Of a stretch of DNA of 56,234 nucleotides, positions 33,784 to 40,881 are shown one piece after another (within the stretch, counting starts at the first letter, position 1; each line of letters begins with the position of its first letter). The position numbers and the translations under genes are program-made. The notes beneath the pieces were generated by a model. That model was not told the origin of the DNA and did not search any database. It saw nothing but the letters and a program-made list of their open reading frames with translations. The stretch is from JAISGQ01 sp045536305 (lineage in GTDB: Bacteria > Bacillota > Clostridia > Oscillospirales > Acutalibacteraceae): NCBI GenBank assembly GCA_045536305.1, contig JAZSNH010000075.1:1-56234 (forward strand). Reading direction: 5' to 3'.

Positions 33784-34022
33784 TCGCCTAACTGCTCCTT
33801 ATCGTATTTTTCAAATATCCTTTTGATTTCAAGCTCTTCGTCGGTGAAGTCCACGCCGTACAAGTCAGCTTCAATTCTTGCAAGCCGCTCATTATAATCT
33901 GAGAATTTCTCATCATGGTCCTCGGTCTTTCTTTTGCAATCTTCGATGTTTATGCAGGCTCCGATGTAGGTGCCGACAAGAAGGGCGGCAATGATGAGCA
34001 GAATTTCTATTGTGATCGTCAT
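33780..34022 (-). CDS. Membrane-anchored coiled-coil protein
   Basis: The product has 80 residues. One hydrophobic segment (IEILLIIAALLVGTYIGACI, about residues 5-24) is followed by a charged helical part (DEKFSDYNERLARIEADLY). It probably sits in the inner membrane with a cytoplasmic helical tail. Membrane location is predicted from sequence; the role is unknown. Confidence 0.6.
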   Translation of the reverse strand: MTITIEILLIIAALLVGTYIGACINIEDCKRKTEDHDEKFSDYNERLARIEADLYGVDFTDEELEIKRIFEKYDKEQLGE

Positions 34023-34183
34023 GATGGTTGGTCTCCTTTGTGTATGATTCTTTTCTTTTTGCTGATGCGGTTGATTATCAGCATCTCGGTAGAGGTGTTC
34101 TTTGCGATAAGCCAGTTCGCAGGATTAAGTCCTTTTGAGCGAAGGAAATTGCTCTGATTGACAGTTGGTCTTTTTCCTCTCAT
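34019..34183 (-). CDS. DUF6906-like small basic protein
   Basis: The product has 54 residues, starting MRGKRPTVNQSNFLRSKGLN followed by PANWLIAKNTSTEMLII. This pattern (KRPTxxQ ... GLNPxNWL) is seen in small phage proteins grouped as DUF6906. ATG 34183 overlaps the upstream stop (ATGA) and has AGGAGG 10 bases before it, so it is preferred to a longer start. The function is unknown. Confidence 0.7.
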   Translation of the reverse strand: MRGKRPTVNQSNFLRSKGLNPANWLIAKNTSTEMLIINRISKKKRIIHKGDQPS

Positions 34184-34413
34184 CGTCTGCATTCCTCCTT
34201 TTTGTTCCGACTGGATACCCGTTTTTCTATCCATTCAAGAAATTCAGACTTGTTTATCCTCCAGCTGTTTCCAACCTTGAATGCCGGTATTTCGCCGCTC
34301 GCAAGTAATTGGCGAGTATACTCCTGATTAAATCCAAGGATTTCCGCTGCAAGAGGAATGTCGAATATCACAGGAACTCTGTCCCATGAAACAATAGGCT
34401 GCTGTCTTGCCAT
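34180..34413 (-). CDS. Excisionase-family HTH protein
   Basis: The product has 77 residues. The sequence FDIPLAAEILGFNQEYTRQLLASGEIPAFKVG ending SWRINKSEFLEWI is the winged HTH of the excisionase/MerR-like family. It may control excision with the integrase or act as an early regulator. AGGAGGATAAAA precedes the ATG. The fold is recognised; the exact role is inferred. Confidence 0.75.
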   Translation of the reverse strand: MARQQPIVSWDRVPVIFDIPLAAEILGFNQEYTRQLLASGEIPAFKVGNSWRINKSEFLEWIEKRVSSRNKKEECRR

Positions 34414-34424
34414 TTTTATCCTCC

Positions 34425-34616
34425 TTACTTAATAAGCTCGTCTACTGTTATTCCGAAGAATTCAGCAATATCGAGAGACATCTGCAGGCTCGGATTCTTT
34501 CTGCCTCTTTCAATGGCACCGATAAACTGCTGGGCGACACCAAGTTCAGCGGCAAGCTCGCTCTGTGTCAGGTGTCGAGCTTCTCTGAGTTTCTTAATGT
34601 TTTCTGCTACGCTCAA
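34425..34616 (-). CDS. Cro/C1-type HTH regulator (Cro-like)
   Basis: The product has 63 residues. ENIKKLREARHLTQSELAAE and LGVAQQFIGAIERGRKNPS form a classical XRE helix-turn-helix. TTG 34616, 7 bases after AAGGAGG, is the likely start; an ATG at 34634 would place that ribosome binding site inside the gene. As the second repressor-like gene, transcribed away from the main repressor, it is likely Cro-like. Confidence 0.75.
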   Translation of the reverse strand: MSVAENIKKLREARHLTQSELAAELGVAQQFIGAIERGRKNPSLQMSLDIAEFFGITVDELIK

Positions 34617-34703
34617 ATGTAATTCCTCCTTCATGCATCTTTCTTGATTTTTTGGGATTGCGTCTGATATAGTAAAATTGTGTATGGAAAGGGGGTGAAT
34701 ATA

Positions 34704-34811
34704 ATGATTTGTCCGTTTATGACAAGAGATCCGATGAAGGTTCCCGTACCTTGTGTTGAAAATTGTGCATTGAAATTCAAAGGTGTTTGTTCTTTTAATC
34801 TGATTGCATAG
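34704..34811 (+). CDS. 35-residue Cys-rich mini-protein
   Basis: A short plus-strand ORF starts at ATG 34704 with a strong ribosome binding site (AAAGGGGGTGAATATA). Four cysteines in the order C-x13-C-x3-C-x7-C (CPFMT, then CVENCALKFKGVC) suggest a small metal-binding protein of a kind found in many Firmicutes phages. A possible promoter upstream is TTGATT-18-TATAGT. It runs toward the leftward gene ending at 34828, with a gap of 16 bases. Confidence 0.65.
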   Translation: MICPFMTRDPMKVPVPCVENCALKFKGVCSFNLIA

Positions 34812-34827
34812 TCAAAATATCACGAGG

Positions 34828-35004
34828 TTACAAATCAAAAGGAACGGGAGAAACCTTCTCAGCAGGCTGACCGGCAATAAGCGAATTGTGTAAGGATTCC
34901 ACCAAAGAGATTATTCTGTAGGTATCGTCACTCAGAGTAGTCTCTTTTTCTTTTTCAATCCGCGACTTCGCAAGCTCAACAAGAGCTTCATATATTTCTT
35001 TCAA
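34828..35004 (-). CDS. First gene of leftward early operon, unknown function
   Basis: The product has 58 residues from TTG 35004, with GGAG 8 bases upstream. It is helical and charged (KEIYEALVELAKSRIEKEKE). It lies directly after the operator-promoter at 35082-35110 and would be the first protein made on induction. A GTG at 35013 is too near the ribosome binding site. No family was recognised. Confidence 0.6.
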   Translation of the reverse strand: MKEIYEALVELAKSRIEKEKETTLSDDTYRIISLVESLHNSLIAGQPAEKVSPVPFDL

Positions 35005-35081
35005 CTTCTTCACTCCTTCGTTTCGTCTTTACAAAATTCGGCAGCCGTGATATGATTTAAATGTGTAACTACCGTGGTTGT

Positions 35082-35110
35082 ATATTATCACGCTTTGGCG
35101 TGAGAGTCAA
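35082..35110 (-). promoter_or_regulatory. Early promoter with perfect 16-bp operator in its spacer
   Basis: On the minus strand TTGACT (35105-35110) and TAATAT (35082-35087) are separated by 17 bases. That spacer includes the perfect palindrome TCACGCCAAAGCGTGA (35088-35103). It is an excellent sigma-A promoter with an operator placed to block it. The XRE repressor gene starts 61 bases to the right, so it is probably the main lysogeny switch. Confidence 0.8.
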
Positions 35111-35170
35111 TGGAATAATCATGCTAAAACATGAATTTTACGCATTGCATAAAATGGGAGTGAAAAAATT

Positions 35171-35539
35171 ATGTACAATCCACAAGAAATAGCAGAGCGA
35201 ATAAAAATGACTGCTAAGATTAAAGGAATGCCGTTGAAAGAGTTGCTGAAAGAATGCAATTTGGGCGTTAATTACATATCTGAAGTTTCCAAGGGCAAAG
35301 ACATGACAGTTTCAAAGTTGGTTGCAATTGCAAATTGTTTAAAATGTTCTGTAGGATATTTATTAGGTTCTGATGAAAACAAAAATGCCTCCGCCGAGAA
35401 TGCACTCAGCGAAGGCAATGTGATAAGGCTTGCAGGCCGTGACGGCACCTACTTTGAAAAGTTCTTACCCGATGATCTTTATGAGATTTTAAAAAAGTTT
35501 ATTGATTCGCTCGACGAGAATCACGATCCTCGCTTGTAA
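35171..35539 (+). CDS. XRE-family prophage repressor
   Basis: The product has 122 residues. The N-terminal half is an HTH (KMTAKIKGMPLKELLKECN then LGVNYISEVSKGKDMTVSKL) ending YLLGSDEN, and the C-terminal half is short and helical, without a self-cleaving peptidase. Induction would therefore need another trigger, such as the ImmA-like peptidase next to it. It faces the dyad-containing early promoter. The two 3' ends overlap by 19 bases. Confidence 0.82.
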   Translation: MYNPQEIAERIKMTAKIKGMPLKELLKECNLGVNYISEVSKGKDMTVSKLVAIANCLKCSVGYLLGSDENKNASAENALSEGNVIRLAGRDGTYFEKFLPDDLYEILKKFIDSLDENHDPRL

Positions 35540-36084
35540 TTATCGATAAATGATTTGAATAGTTCAAGTGCTTGTCTTTCTAAGGGAGAAGATAGAAATT
35601 TATTCCGTTCGTACAGAGTTTTCATTCTTGCCGCTCGATATTCCGCGGCAGGTCGGCTGATGTCACACAGCCTCATTATTTCATCGGGCGTGTGAACGGC
35701 CAACGCCCAAAGCACACAGGACGGGGCAAGAAGCCGAGAAGCGAAAACATTTGCTGCTTGTTCTATGGGATTGTCATTGTCGGATGGCTCACGGTTTGTG
35801 AGTTCATATTTCCCAACGTGACCGAGCAGAATGTGTCCCAGCTCATGGGCAACGGTAAAACGCTGGCGGGGGATAGCTTTATTTCGATTATATAGTATGA
35901 CCGCTTTGCCACAAACGATTGTGCTTTCACCATCGCTGCCGTCCGGGCTTCCGTCATATGCTTTCAGTACGATACCGAGCTGTTTGCAAAGACGAGCTGT
36001 GCGAACAGGAAGAGCGGTGACACGTTCGTTGATAATTATCTCCCACGCTAAATTTCGGGAGATTTTGTAGTCGTTGTAATTCAT
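35521..36084 (-). CDS. ImmA/IrrE-family metallopeptidase
   Basis: The product has 187 residues from ATG 36084, with GGAGGTGGTCAA before it. HELGH at 80-84 and a later Glu at about 108 (IEQAANVFASRLLAP) form the zinc site. ImmA cleaves the ImmR repressor of ICEBs1-type elements when DNA damage or a signal appears. Here it runs head-on into the repressor gene (19-base overlap), unlike the usual same-strand pair. A repressor-cleaving role is likely but inferred. Confidence 0.85.
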   Translation of the reverse strand: MNYNDYKISRNLAWEIIINERVTALPVRTARLCKQLGIVLKAYDGSPDGSDGESTIVCGKAVILYNRNKAIPRQRFTVAHELGHILLGHVGKYELTNREPSDNDNPIEQAANVFASRLLAPSCVLWALAVHTPDEIMRLCDISRPAAEYRAARMKTLYERNKFLSSPLERQALELFKSFIDNYKRGS

Positions 36085-36134
36085 TTGACCACCTCCACAA
36101 AAATTGTAGAGGCGGTCAGCTTTAAATGATACTC
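36047..36134. repeat. Direct repeat copy A (immA 5' end plus promoter)
   Basis: This 88-base segment is repeated with changes at 36602-36692. It holds the first codons of the peptidase gene on the minus strand, with its ribosome binding site, and on the plus strand a promoter-like TTGTAG-17-TGATAC upstream of the lipoprotein gene. Confidence 0.8.
36104..36132 (+). promoter_or_regulatory. Promoter of the lipoprotein gene
   Basis: TTGTAG (36104-36109) and TGATAC (36127-36132) are 17 bases apart. The same two hexamers and spacing occur in repeat copy B, although the spacer bases have changed, which suggests selection for promoter function. Confidence 0.55.
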
Positions 36135-36158
36135 GAAATTTATGGGGAGGAAAATATA

Positions 36159-36587
36159 ATGCAAAGACTTCAGATGGCAATTTTTATGCTTCTTTTTGTG
36201 CTTATGGCAGTGGGCTGCTCAAATCAATCACAAACGCACGAAGAATGGTATGATAAATTATCAGATGAGGAAAAGGTTATTTATGATGAAGGCTACATGA
36301 AGGGATATGATGAAGGGTATCTTAGAGGCGTTCAAGAGGTTGTTGATAATCCTTCGATTTATGATGTGTACAGTGAATTTGACATGGAAGAAATCAGGGA
36401 TGATGCATTTAGCGTTGGATACATAGTCGGCTATCTATCTAATGATATTGGCTATTCGATTGACGAATATGGTAACCCCATGCAGATTATTCATGAAAAT
36501 AAAATTAATGATACATATGGATATTTCTTGAGGTGGTATGATCTCTCAGAACTTGAGAGTACCCTTTCCGAGTATGATGGTTATTGA
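36159..36587 (+). CDS. Prophage lipoprotein (cargo gene)
   Basis: The product has 142 residues from ATG 36159, with GGGGAGG 8 bases upstream. A signal peptide (IFMLLFVLMAVGC) ends in a lipobox VGC, so the protein is probably anchored at the outer face of the membrane. The mature part has repeated acidic/Gly/Tyr motifs (DEGYMKGYDEGYLRG). It lies between two direct repeats and is transcribed with the integrase, so it may be expressed in the lysogen. It could alter the host surface; its target is unknown. Confidence 0.75.
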   Translation: MQRLQMAIFMLLFVLMAVGCSNQSQTHEEWYDKLSDEEKVIYDEGYMKGYDEGYLRGVQEVVDNPSIYDVYSEFDMEEIRDDAFSVGYIVGYLSNDIGYSIDEYGNPMQIIHENKINDTYGYFLRWYDLSELESTLSEYDGY

Positions 36588-36601
36588 TAATTCTATTCTG
36601 G

Positions 36602-36692
36602 GCTAAATTTCGGGAGATTTTGTAGTCGCTATAATTCATTCGTCGACCACCTCCACAGAAATTGTAGAAGTAGTCGATAAAAATTGATACTG
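36602..36692. repeat. Direct repeat copy B with immA 5' relic
   Basis: This is the second copy of the 36047-36134 segment. On the minus strand it keeps the ribosome binding site GGAGGTGGTCGACGA and about the first 13 codons of the peptidase gene (MNYSDYKISRNLA) from ATG 36639, then diverges, so it is a relic. On the plus strand it carries the same promoter hexamers before the integrase. Confidence 0.8.
36662..36690 (+). promoter_or_regulatory. Promoter of the integrase gene
   Basis: TTGTAG (36662-36667) and TGATAC (36685-36690), 17 bases apart, match the lipoprotein promoter in the other repeat copy. The integrase start lies 27 bases downstream. Confidence 0.55.
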
Positions 36693-36716
36693 GTAAATAA
36701 TGGAGGGGGTGTGTAT

Positions 36717-37886
36717 ATGCAGAAATTAAAACAACGTGCCGATGGGCGATATCGTCGTAAACTTACCGATGATACCGGACACGTCCACTATGTAATGGGG
36801 CATTCTGAAAAAGAAGTTAATAAAAAATACGAAGAACTGAAAAAGATGCTCTCAAAAGGGCTTGATACCTCTGCACAGCGTGATACGCTTGGGGATTGGA
36901 TAGATCAGATGCTCGAAATAAAGCAGGGTGATGTCATTGATAGTCAGTACAGGCATTATAAAACCGTGCTGAATGCATTTGACCGATCGATGATGCTTTC
37001 TAAAGTAAGAGCTGCTGATATTCAGTCTGTAATAACAAAGCTTTATGAAGAAGGCAAGGCAAAACGAACACTGCAGTTTTACCGTTCTGCAATTTCGCAG
37101 GTTTTTGACTTGGCAGTTGAACGAAAAGCTATCGAATATAATCCGTGTTCTGCAGTAAAAATACCAAAGAAAGCACCTCAGGCAACTCGCAGAGCATTAA
37201 CAGAAACGGAGCAGGAATATATAAGGGAAACTCCTCACCGTGCACAGACTGCGGCTATGATTATGCTCTATGCAGGCCTGCGCAGGGGAGAGGTTATCCC
37301 TCTTACATGGAGCGATATTGACCTTGAGGAAAAACAGATTGCTGTAAATAAATTTGTCGAGAAAAACAATAGCGGAAGCTTCGAGTTGAAGACTGCAGGA
37401 AAGAGTGATGCCGCAAAACGCATTGTTGGCATTCCTGATGTCCTTGTGGAATATTTGAAAAATGTTCCGAAGGATAACCTTCTCGTGTGTCTCAATGCTT
37501 CCAATAGAATGCATAGCGATACGAGCTGGCGGCGTATGTGGGAATCGTATATGTCGGATATCAACTTCAAGTACGGCACCCATAGAGTAAATAATCCGGA
37601 CGCAAAGACAAAGATTGCAAAATCAAAATTCACCCGGTACGGCGTAGTTAAGGAGATACCGGAGTTTACACCGCACATGCTTCGGCATACCTATGCAACA
37701 AATCTTTACTTCTCAGGCGTTGATGTTCTTACGGCCAAGGAACTGCTTGGACATAGCGACATAAAGACTACGCTCGGAATCTACACGCACCTCGATAAAC
37801 TCCATAAAAGCAAGAATATTTCTAAGTATAATGAATATCTTGGGGGACGAATCGGGGGACAAGCCGCTGAACAATGGCAGAATTAA
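36717..37886 (+). CDS. int: Tyrosine recombinase / integrase
   Basis: The product has 389 residues from ATG 36717, preceded by GGAGGGGGTGTGTAT. It has an N-terminal arm-binding part, a SAM-like core (about 55-150), and the catalytic domain with Arg189 (GLRRGEV), His320-x-x-Arg323 (HMLRHTYAT), His346 (LGHSDIKTT) and Tyr356. It recombines phage attP with the tRNA-Val 3' end. The gene ends just 13 bases before the tRNA fragment region, the standard layout for tRNA-using phages. Confidence 0.95.
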   Translation: MQKLKQRADGRYRRKLTDDTGHVHYVMGHSEKEVNKKYEELKKMLSKGLDTSAQRDTLGDWIDQMLEIKQGDVIDSQYRHYKTVLNAFDRSMMLSKVRAADIQSVITKLYEEGKAKRTLQFYRSAISQVFDLAVERKAIEYNPCSAVKIPKKAPQATRRALTETEQEYIRETPHRAQTAAMIMLYAGLRRGEVIPLTWSDIDLEEKQIAVNKFVEKNNSGSFELKTAGKSDAAKRIVGIPDVLVEYLKNVPKDNLLVCLNASNRMHSDTSWRRMWESYMSDINFKYGTHRVNNPDAKTKIAKSKFTRYGVVKEIPEFTPHMLRHTYATNLYFSGVDVLTAKELLGHSDIKTTLGIYTHLDKLHKSKNISKYNEYLGGRIGGQAAEQWQN

Positions 37887-37899
37887 GCGAATTGTCTGT

Positions 37900-37947
37900 T
37901 GCTTCACACGCAGGAGGTCGGCGGTTCGAGTCCGTCTGCGTCCACCA
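37900..37947 (+). other. Right attachment site: tRNA-Val(CAC) 3' half
   Basis: This stretch reads as anticodon loop TTCACAC with 3' stem GCAGG, variable loop, T arm (GGCGG-TTCGAGT-CCGTC), acceptor strand TGCGTCC and ACCA. The 5' part of a tRNA is missing and the bases to the left are integrase DNA. It is the piece of host tRNA left at the right junction. The intact tRNA should be at the left end, on the plus strand. Confidence 0.82.
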
Positions 37948-37949
37948 AA

Positions 37950-37994
37950 AAAACACCGCACTGTCACGACGATTGTTGTGATGTGCGGTGTTTT
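37950..37994. terminator. Bidirectional terminator between prophage and host gene
   Basis: The arms AAAACACCGCAC (37950-37961) and GTGCGGTGTTTT (37983-37994) form a perfect 12-bp stem, with an inner helix and T runs on both sides. It ends the tRNA transcript on the plus strand and the CapA-fusion gene on the minus strand, whose TAA lies in the T run. Confidence 0.85.
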
Positions 37995-40709
37995 TTATTT
38001 TAAAATATCATTATAAATCAGTTTTAATGTATCTGAGCAGACAGTGCGAATTTCATTGTCATCGCTGAAATCGAGAGCACCTGTGGTAAAAACAACAACG
38101 CCCGACTTATCCTCGAGGTCATAAGCCATCAGGGAGAATACGCCGTATGCAGCACCGGTGTGATAATACATGGTGCGGTTCGGAAGAATTGTATCAGAGC
38201 GTCGAATGCCGATACACTGAGAATATTTATCGGTCTGTAATTGGGGTGTATGAAATTCCTTTATCGTGTTTTCGGAAAGATATCTTTTGCCGTCATAAAC
38301 ACCGTCGTTTAGAAGAATGGAGGTTACCTTACCCATATCAACGGCACTTATAAGCAAACCACCTGCAGCAAGGGTATAATTATATCCGACAGGATTTGTT
38401 TCTCTGGGCAAAAGCATGTCATTTGCTGATCTTTCAACGTTTCCGCGATTTAGGCAATCGGCAATATCAAGAGAGCTTTTAAGTTTTGAGCCGTCATAGC
38501 CTGCATCAATACCCATTTCATCAAAGAAAGCAGTTTGAGCATAATTTGTAAGGTGCATTCCCGAAGAAGCCTCTACAACAGCACCTGCTACGCCCATTCC
38601 GAAGTTTGAATAAATATGTTTTGCTCCGGGTTTGGCAGATGTATAGGAATATTTGCTTTCAAACTCCTTCTGCATAGAAGAAAGCTCTCTGCTTTTGTCA
38701 ATAAATGAAGAGGTATGCGTTAAGAGCATTTTTGTTGTTATAGGCAGACCTTCATGATTGGGGTTCTGAATCGTCATGCCGAGAATATCACCGATGTGCT
38801 TATCAAGATCAAGCTTCCCCTCTTCTGCCAGCTTCATTGCCATCATGGAGGTAAAGACCTTGCTCAGTGAGGCGATTCTGAATTTTGTGTTTACTGTTGC
38901 AGGAGCCTTGTCCTTCTTGGTTACATGGCCGTACTCGTAGTGATAAGCAACATTTCCGTTTTTAATAACTGCAACGGTAAGTCCTGAGGCGGCATGCTCC
39001 TTTGCTATCTGATCTATATAATAAGCAGTGGGAGTTTTGGCAAGGCTCTGTATTTTGCCGGGGATAAGCTGTGGCACAGGCTCGTAAAGGACGGCCTCGC
39101 GTGCAGGGTCACGCACCATTTCAAGAGCGGTTGCGTATATCCAGCCTGTGGTGCCGTTATAATCGACTTTATACCATGATTTCTTCACATCAAGAACGAT
39201 GACCTTTTTTCCTTTGGACAGATATCGAATCAATTCTGAATCGGTAGAATTTGATTTTCTGAATGCAGCGCTTTTTACAACTACCTCTGCATATTCATTG
39301 AGATCGACATTTACAGCGCTTGTAGATTCTTCGGGCTGAGCAGAGACGGGAGAATCTGATGAAGTGCTGTCAGAATCGGGGTTTTTCGCGGCGGCGGAAA
39401 AAAAGCCTTCGGGATAAGCAGAAGGATCGGTTACGCTTGGTATGGCTGAGCCTACTGTTTTGTTTACGTTATTCCATGCGTTCTTACATTTTTTCCATGC
39501 AGCTTCATCCTTGAAGACAGAAGGCAGAGTATTATCAAAGGCATATTCACCTGCAGCAACTATTCGCATATAGTCACTGCCTTTTGTGCCGCGCACGTAT
39601 GTAAAGGTGGGCATATAGAAGGAATCCACAAGACGAACGTAACCGTCCTCACCGCGCACTGCCTTGACAGAGACGACCATACCTTCCTGTGTTTTGGGTT
39701 TATTAAGGGAATCCTGATTAACAAAGAAGTTGCCGAGCGAATAGATTACAAGTGCCTTGCTTTCAACGCCTCCGCGATCGACTGTAAGCAGTTCGATAGG
39801 CTGAACACAGTGAGAATGCCCTCCCATTATAACATCGGCACCGTATTCGCAAAGCTGTTTCGCTACTTTTTTCTGAACAGAGGAAGGTGCATCCTTATAT
39901 TCGGTTCCCCAGTGGATCGCGACAATAATAAACTCGGCACCATCAGCCTTCAGTTTATCAATACCGGATTTGACAGATGAGATTATTTCTTTTTCCTTAT
40001 CGCCTGTTACATTGACACAGTATGGCACAGAGCTTTTTATCTTGCCCTGAACATAAGTTGTGTAGGAGGCAACTCCGACCTTTATATTGTTTATATCAAC
40101 GATGTAGCTTGTGTCGTGAGCTTCCTGTGAATCATAGGTTCCTACAGAGTCGATGCCGATCGTTTTTAGGCTTTTCAGAGTATTAACAAGTCCGGAATAC
40201 CCTTTGTCAGCACTGTGATTGTTTGCGGTGGTGCAGAGATCTATATTTATTTCCTTAAGAGCGGAAAGTATTTCCAAAGGCATATTAAATTCCGGATAGG
40301 TAGCTATCTTATTGTTGCCGCCGTACGCGTCAACAGGGCCTTCCAGATTGACGATGTTCAGATCGGAAACAAAAACATCCTTAAAAAGAGAAAAATAAGG
40401 AGAAAAATCATAGGATGCAGAGCCTGTTTGGGCAGCACTGTATACTGTTTTGTGGATAAGCACATCTCCGCCCATCTGTATTGTTACACTGTCGGGAAGC
40501 TCAGGCTCGGGTTCTGGCTCAGCGATATCTGAAAAAGAGATGTCCTCAAAATCATCTGCAGGATCATTTTCGGGCAGTTTTTCAAAATAATCCGAAGGGT
40601 CGGATACAGGTGCCTTTGACGGACGGGGATTTAACACCAGTATCTGGACAGATAAAAGTCCTGCAAGAAAAATAAAAAGAACAGAATAATAAAGAATTTT
40701 ATTTTTCAT
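37995..40709 (-). CDS. CapA-SH3-beta-lactamase fusion lipid/wall-associated enzyme
   Basis: The product has 904 residues. An N-terminal membrane anchor (ILYYSVLFIFLAGLLSVQIL) is followed by an acidic linker, then a PGA_cap/CapA metallophosphoesterase-like domain (about 75-330; GGDVLIH, TTANNHSADKG, IHWGTEY, GGHSHCVQPIE). Next is a bacterial SH3 domain (about 475-545; WYKVDYNGTTGWIY) and a serine beta-lactamase-like domain (about 570-900) with SLSK at 614-617, YSN at 700-702 and a later HTG. CapA-type proteins act in polyglutamate or cell-wall metabolism; the serine domain may be a D-Ala-peptidase or esterase. The three-part fusion is unusual. ATG 40709 is preferred over GTG 40718. Confidence 0.85.
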   Translation of the reverse strand: MKNKILYYSVLFIFLAGLLSVQILVLNPRPSKAPVSDPSDYFEKLPENDPADDFEDISFSDIAEPEPEPELPDSVTIQMGGDVLIHKTVYSAAQTGSASYDFSPYFSLFKDVFVSDLNIVNLEGPVDAYGGNNKIATYPEFNMPLEILSALKEINIDLCTTANNHSADKGYSGLVNTLKSLKTIGIDSVGTYDSQEAHDTSYIVDINNIKVGVASYTTYVQGKIKSSVPYCVNVTGDKEKEIISSVKSGIDKLKADGAEFIIVAIHWGTEYKDAPSSVQKKVAKQLCEYGADVIMGGHSHCVQPIELLTVDRGGVESKALVIYSLGNFFVNQDSLNKPKTQEGMVVSVKAVRGEDGYVRLVDSFYMPTFTYVRGTKGSDYMRIVAAGEYAFDNTLPSVFKDEAAWKKCKNAWNNVNKTVGSAIPSVTDPSAYPEGFFSAAAKNPDSDSTSSDSPVSAQPEESTSAVNVDLNEYAEVVVKSAAFRKSNSTDSELIRYLSKGKKVIVLDVKKSWYKVDYNGTTGWIYATALEMVRDPAREAVLYEPVPQLIPGKIQSLAKTPTAYYIDQIAKEHAASGLTVAVIKNGNVAYHYEYGHVTKKDKAPATVNTKFRIASLSKVFTSMMAMKLAEEGKLDLDKHIGDILGMTIQNPNHEGLPITTKMLLTHTSSFIDKSRELSSMQKEFESKYSYTSAKPGAKHIYSNFGMGVAGAVVEASSGMHLTNYAQTAFFDEMGIDAGYDGSKLKSSLDIADCLNRGNVERSANDMLLPRETNPVGYNYTLAAGGLLISAVDMGKVTSILLNDGVYDGKRYLSENTIKEFHTPQLQTDKYSQCIGIRRSDTILPNRTMYYHTGAAYGVFSLMAYDLEDKSGVVVFTTGALDFSDDNEIRTVCSDTLKLIYNDILK

Positions 40710-40824
40710 TTTTTTCACACTCGTTTTTATTAAAAGGCATCGAACGAAAAATGCATTTTTATTTCTGATTTCTAAAAATCATTTCGTACATAAGCATACA
40801 ACTTTTCACAAAATATGTCAATGA

Positions 40825-40875
40825 AAGCATAAAAGAACCGACCCTCATTTAATGAAGGTCGGTTCTTTTATGCTT
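40825..40875 (-). terminator. Terminator of the pyrimidine operon
   Basis: A perfect 19-bp stem (AAGCATAAAAGAACCGACC and its complement) with a 13-base loop begins 6 bases after the ArsC-like gene's stop. On the minus strand the GC-rich part is followed by TTTTATGC. It ends the operon that starts at pyrC. Confidence 0.88.
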
Positions 40876-40881
40876 CGAAAT

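Larger units (their letters stand above)
23489..35637 (-). repeat. Dispersed CGAGCGG(C) motif, 18 same-strand copies
   Basis: The heptamer CGAGCGG, usually followed by C, occurs on the minus strand at 23489, 23760, 24350, 27594, 28583, 28759, 29015, 29339, 29672, 31005, 31784, 32344, 32599, 33315, 33345, 33578, 34295 and 35631 (left ends on the plus strand). No copy was seen in the opposite orientation. Copies fall in all three codon phases (Glu-Arg, Ser-Gly, Arg-Ala), so it is not a protein motif. It contains AGCGG, the B. subtilis Chi core. Confidence 0.7.
1..37947. mobile_element. Temperate tailed (podovirus-like) prophage, right part
   Basis: A continuous block of phage genes runs from the left edge to a tRNA-Val 3' fragment at 37900-37947. 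It contains terminase, portal, capsid, tail, early, repressor and integrase genes in normal phage order. Almost everything except repressor, lipoprotein, integrase and one mini-gene is on the minus strand. No tail tube, tail terminator or tape-measure gene lies between the capsid and fibre genes, and the portal and capsid are of podovirus type, so a short tail is inferred. Holin, endolysin and the left attachment site are not in the window. No broken structural gene was seen, so the phage may be functional. Confidence 0.93.

Noticed and set aside
36601..36716. CRISPR-like array suggested by the repeated segment at 36047 and 36602
   Set aside because: There are only two long diverged copies separated by a gene; this is a direct duplication, not an array.
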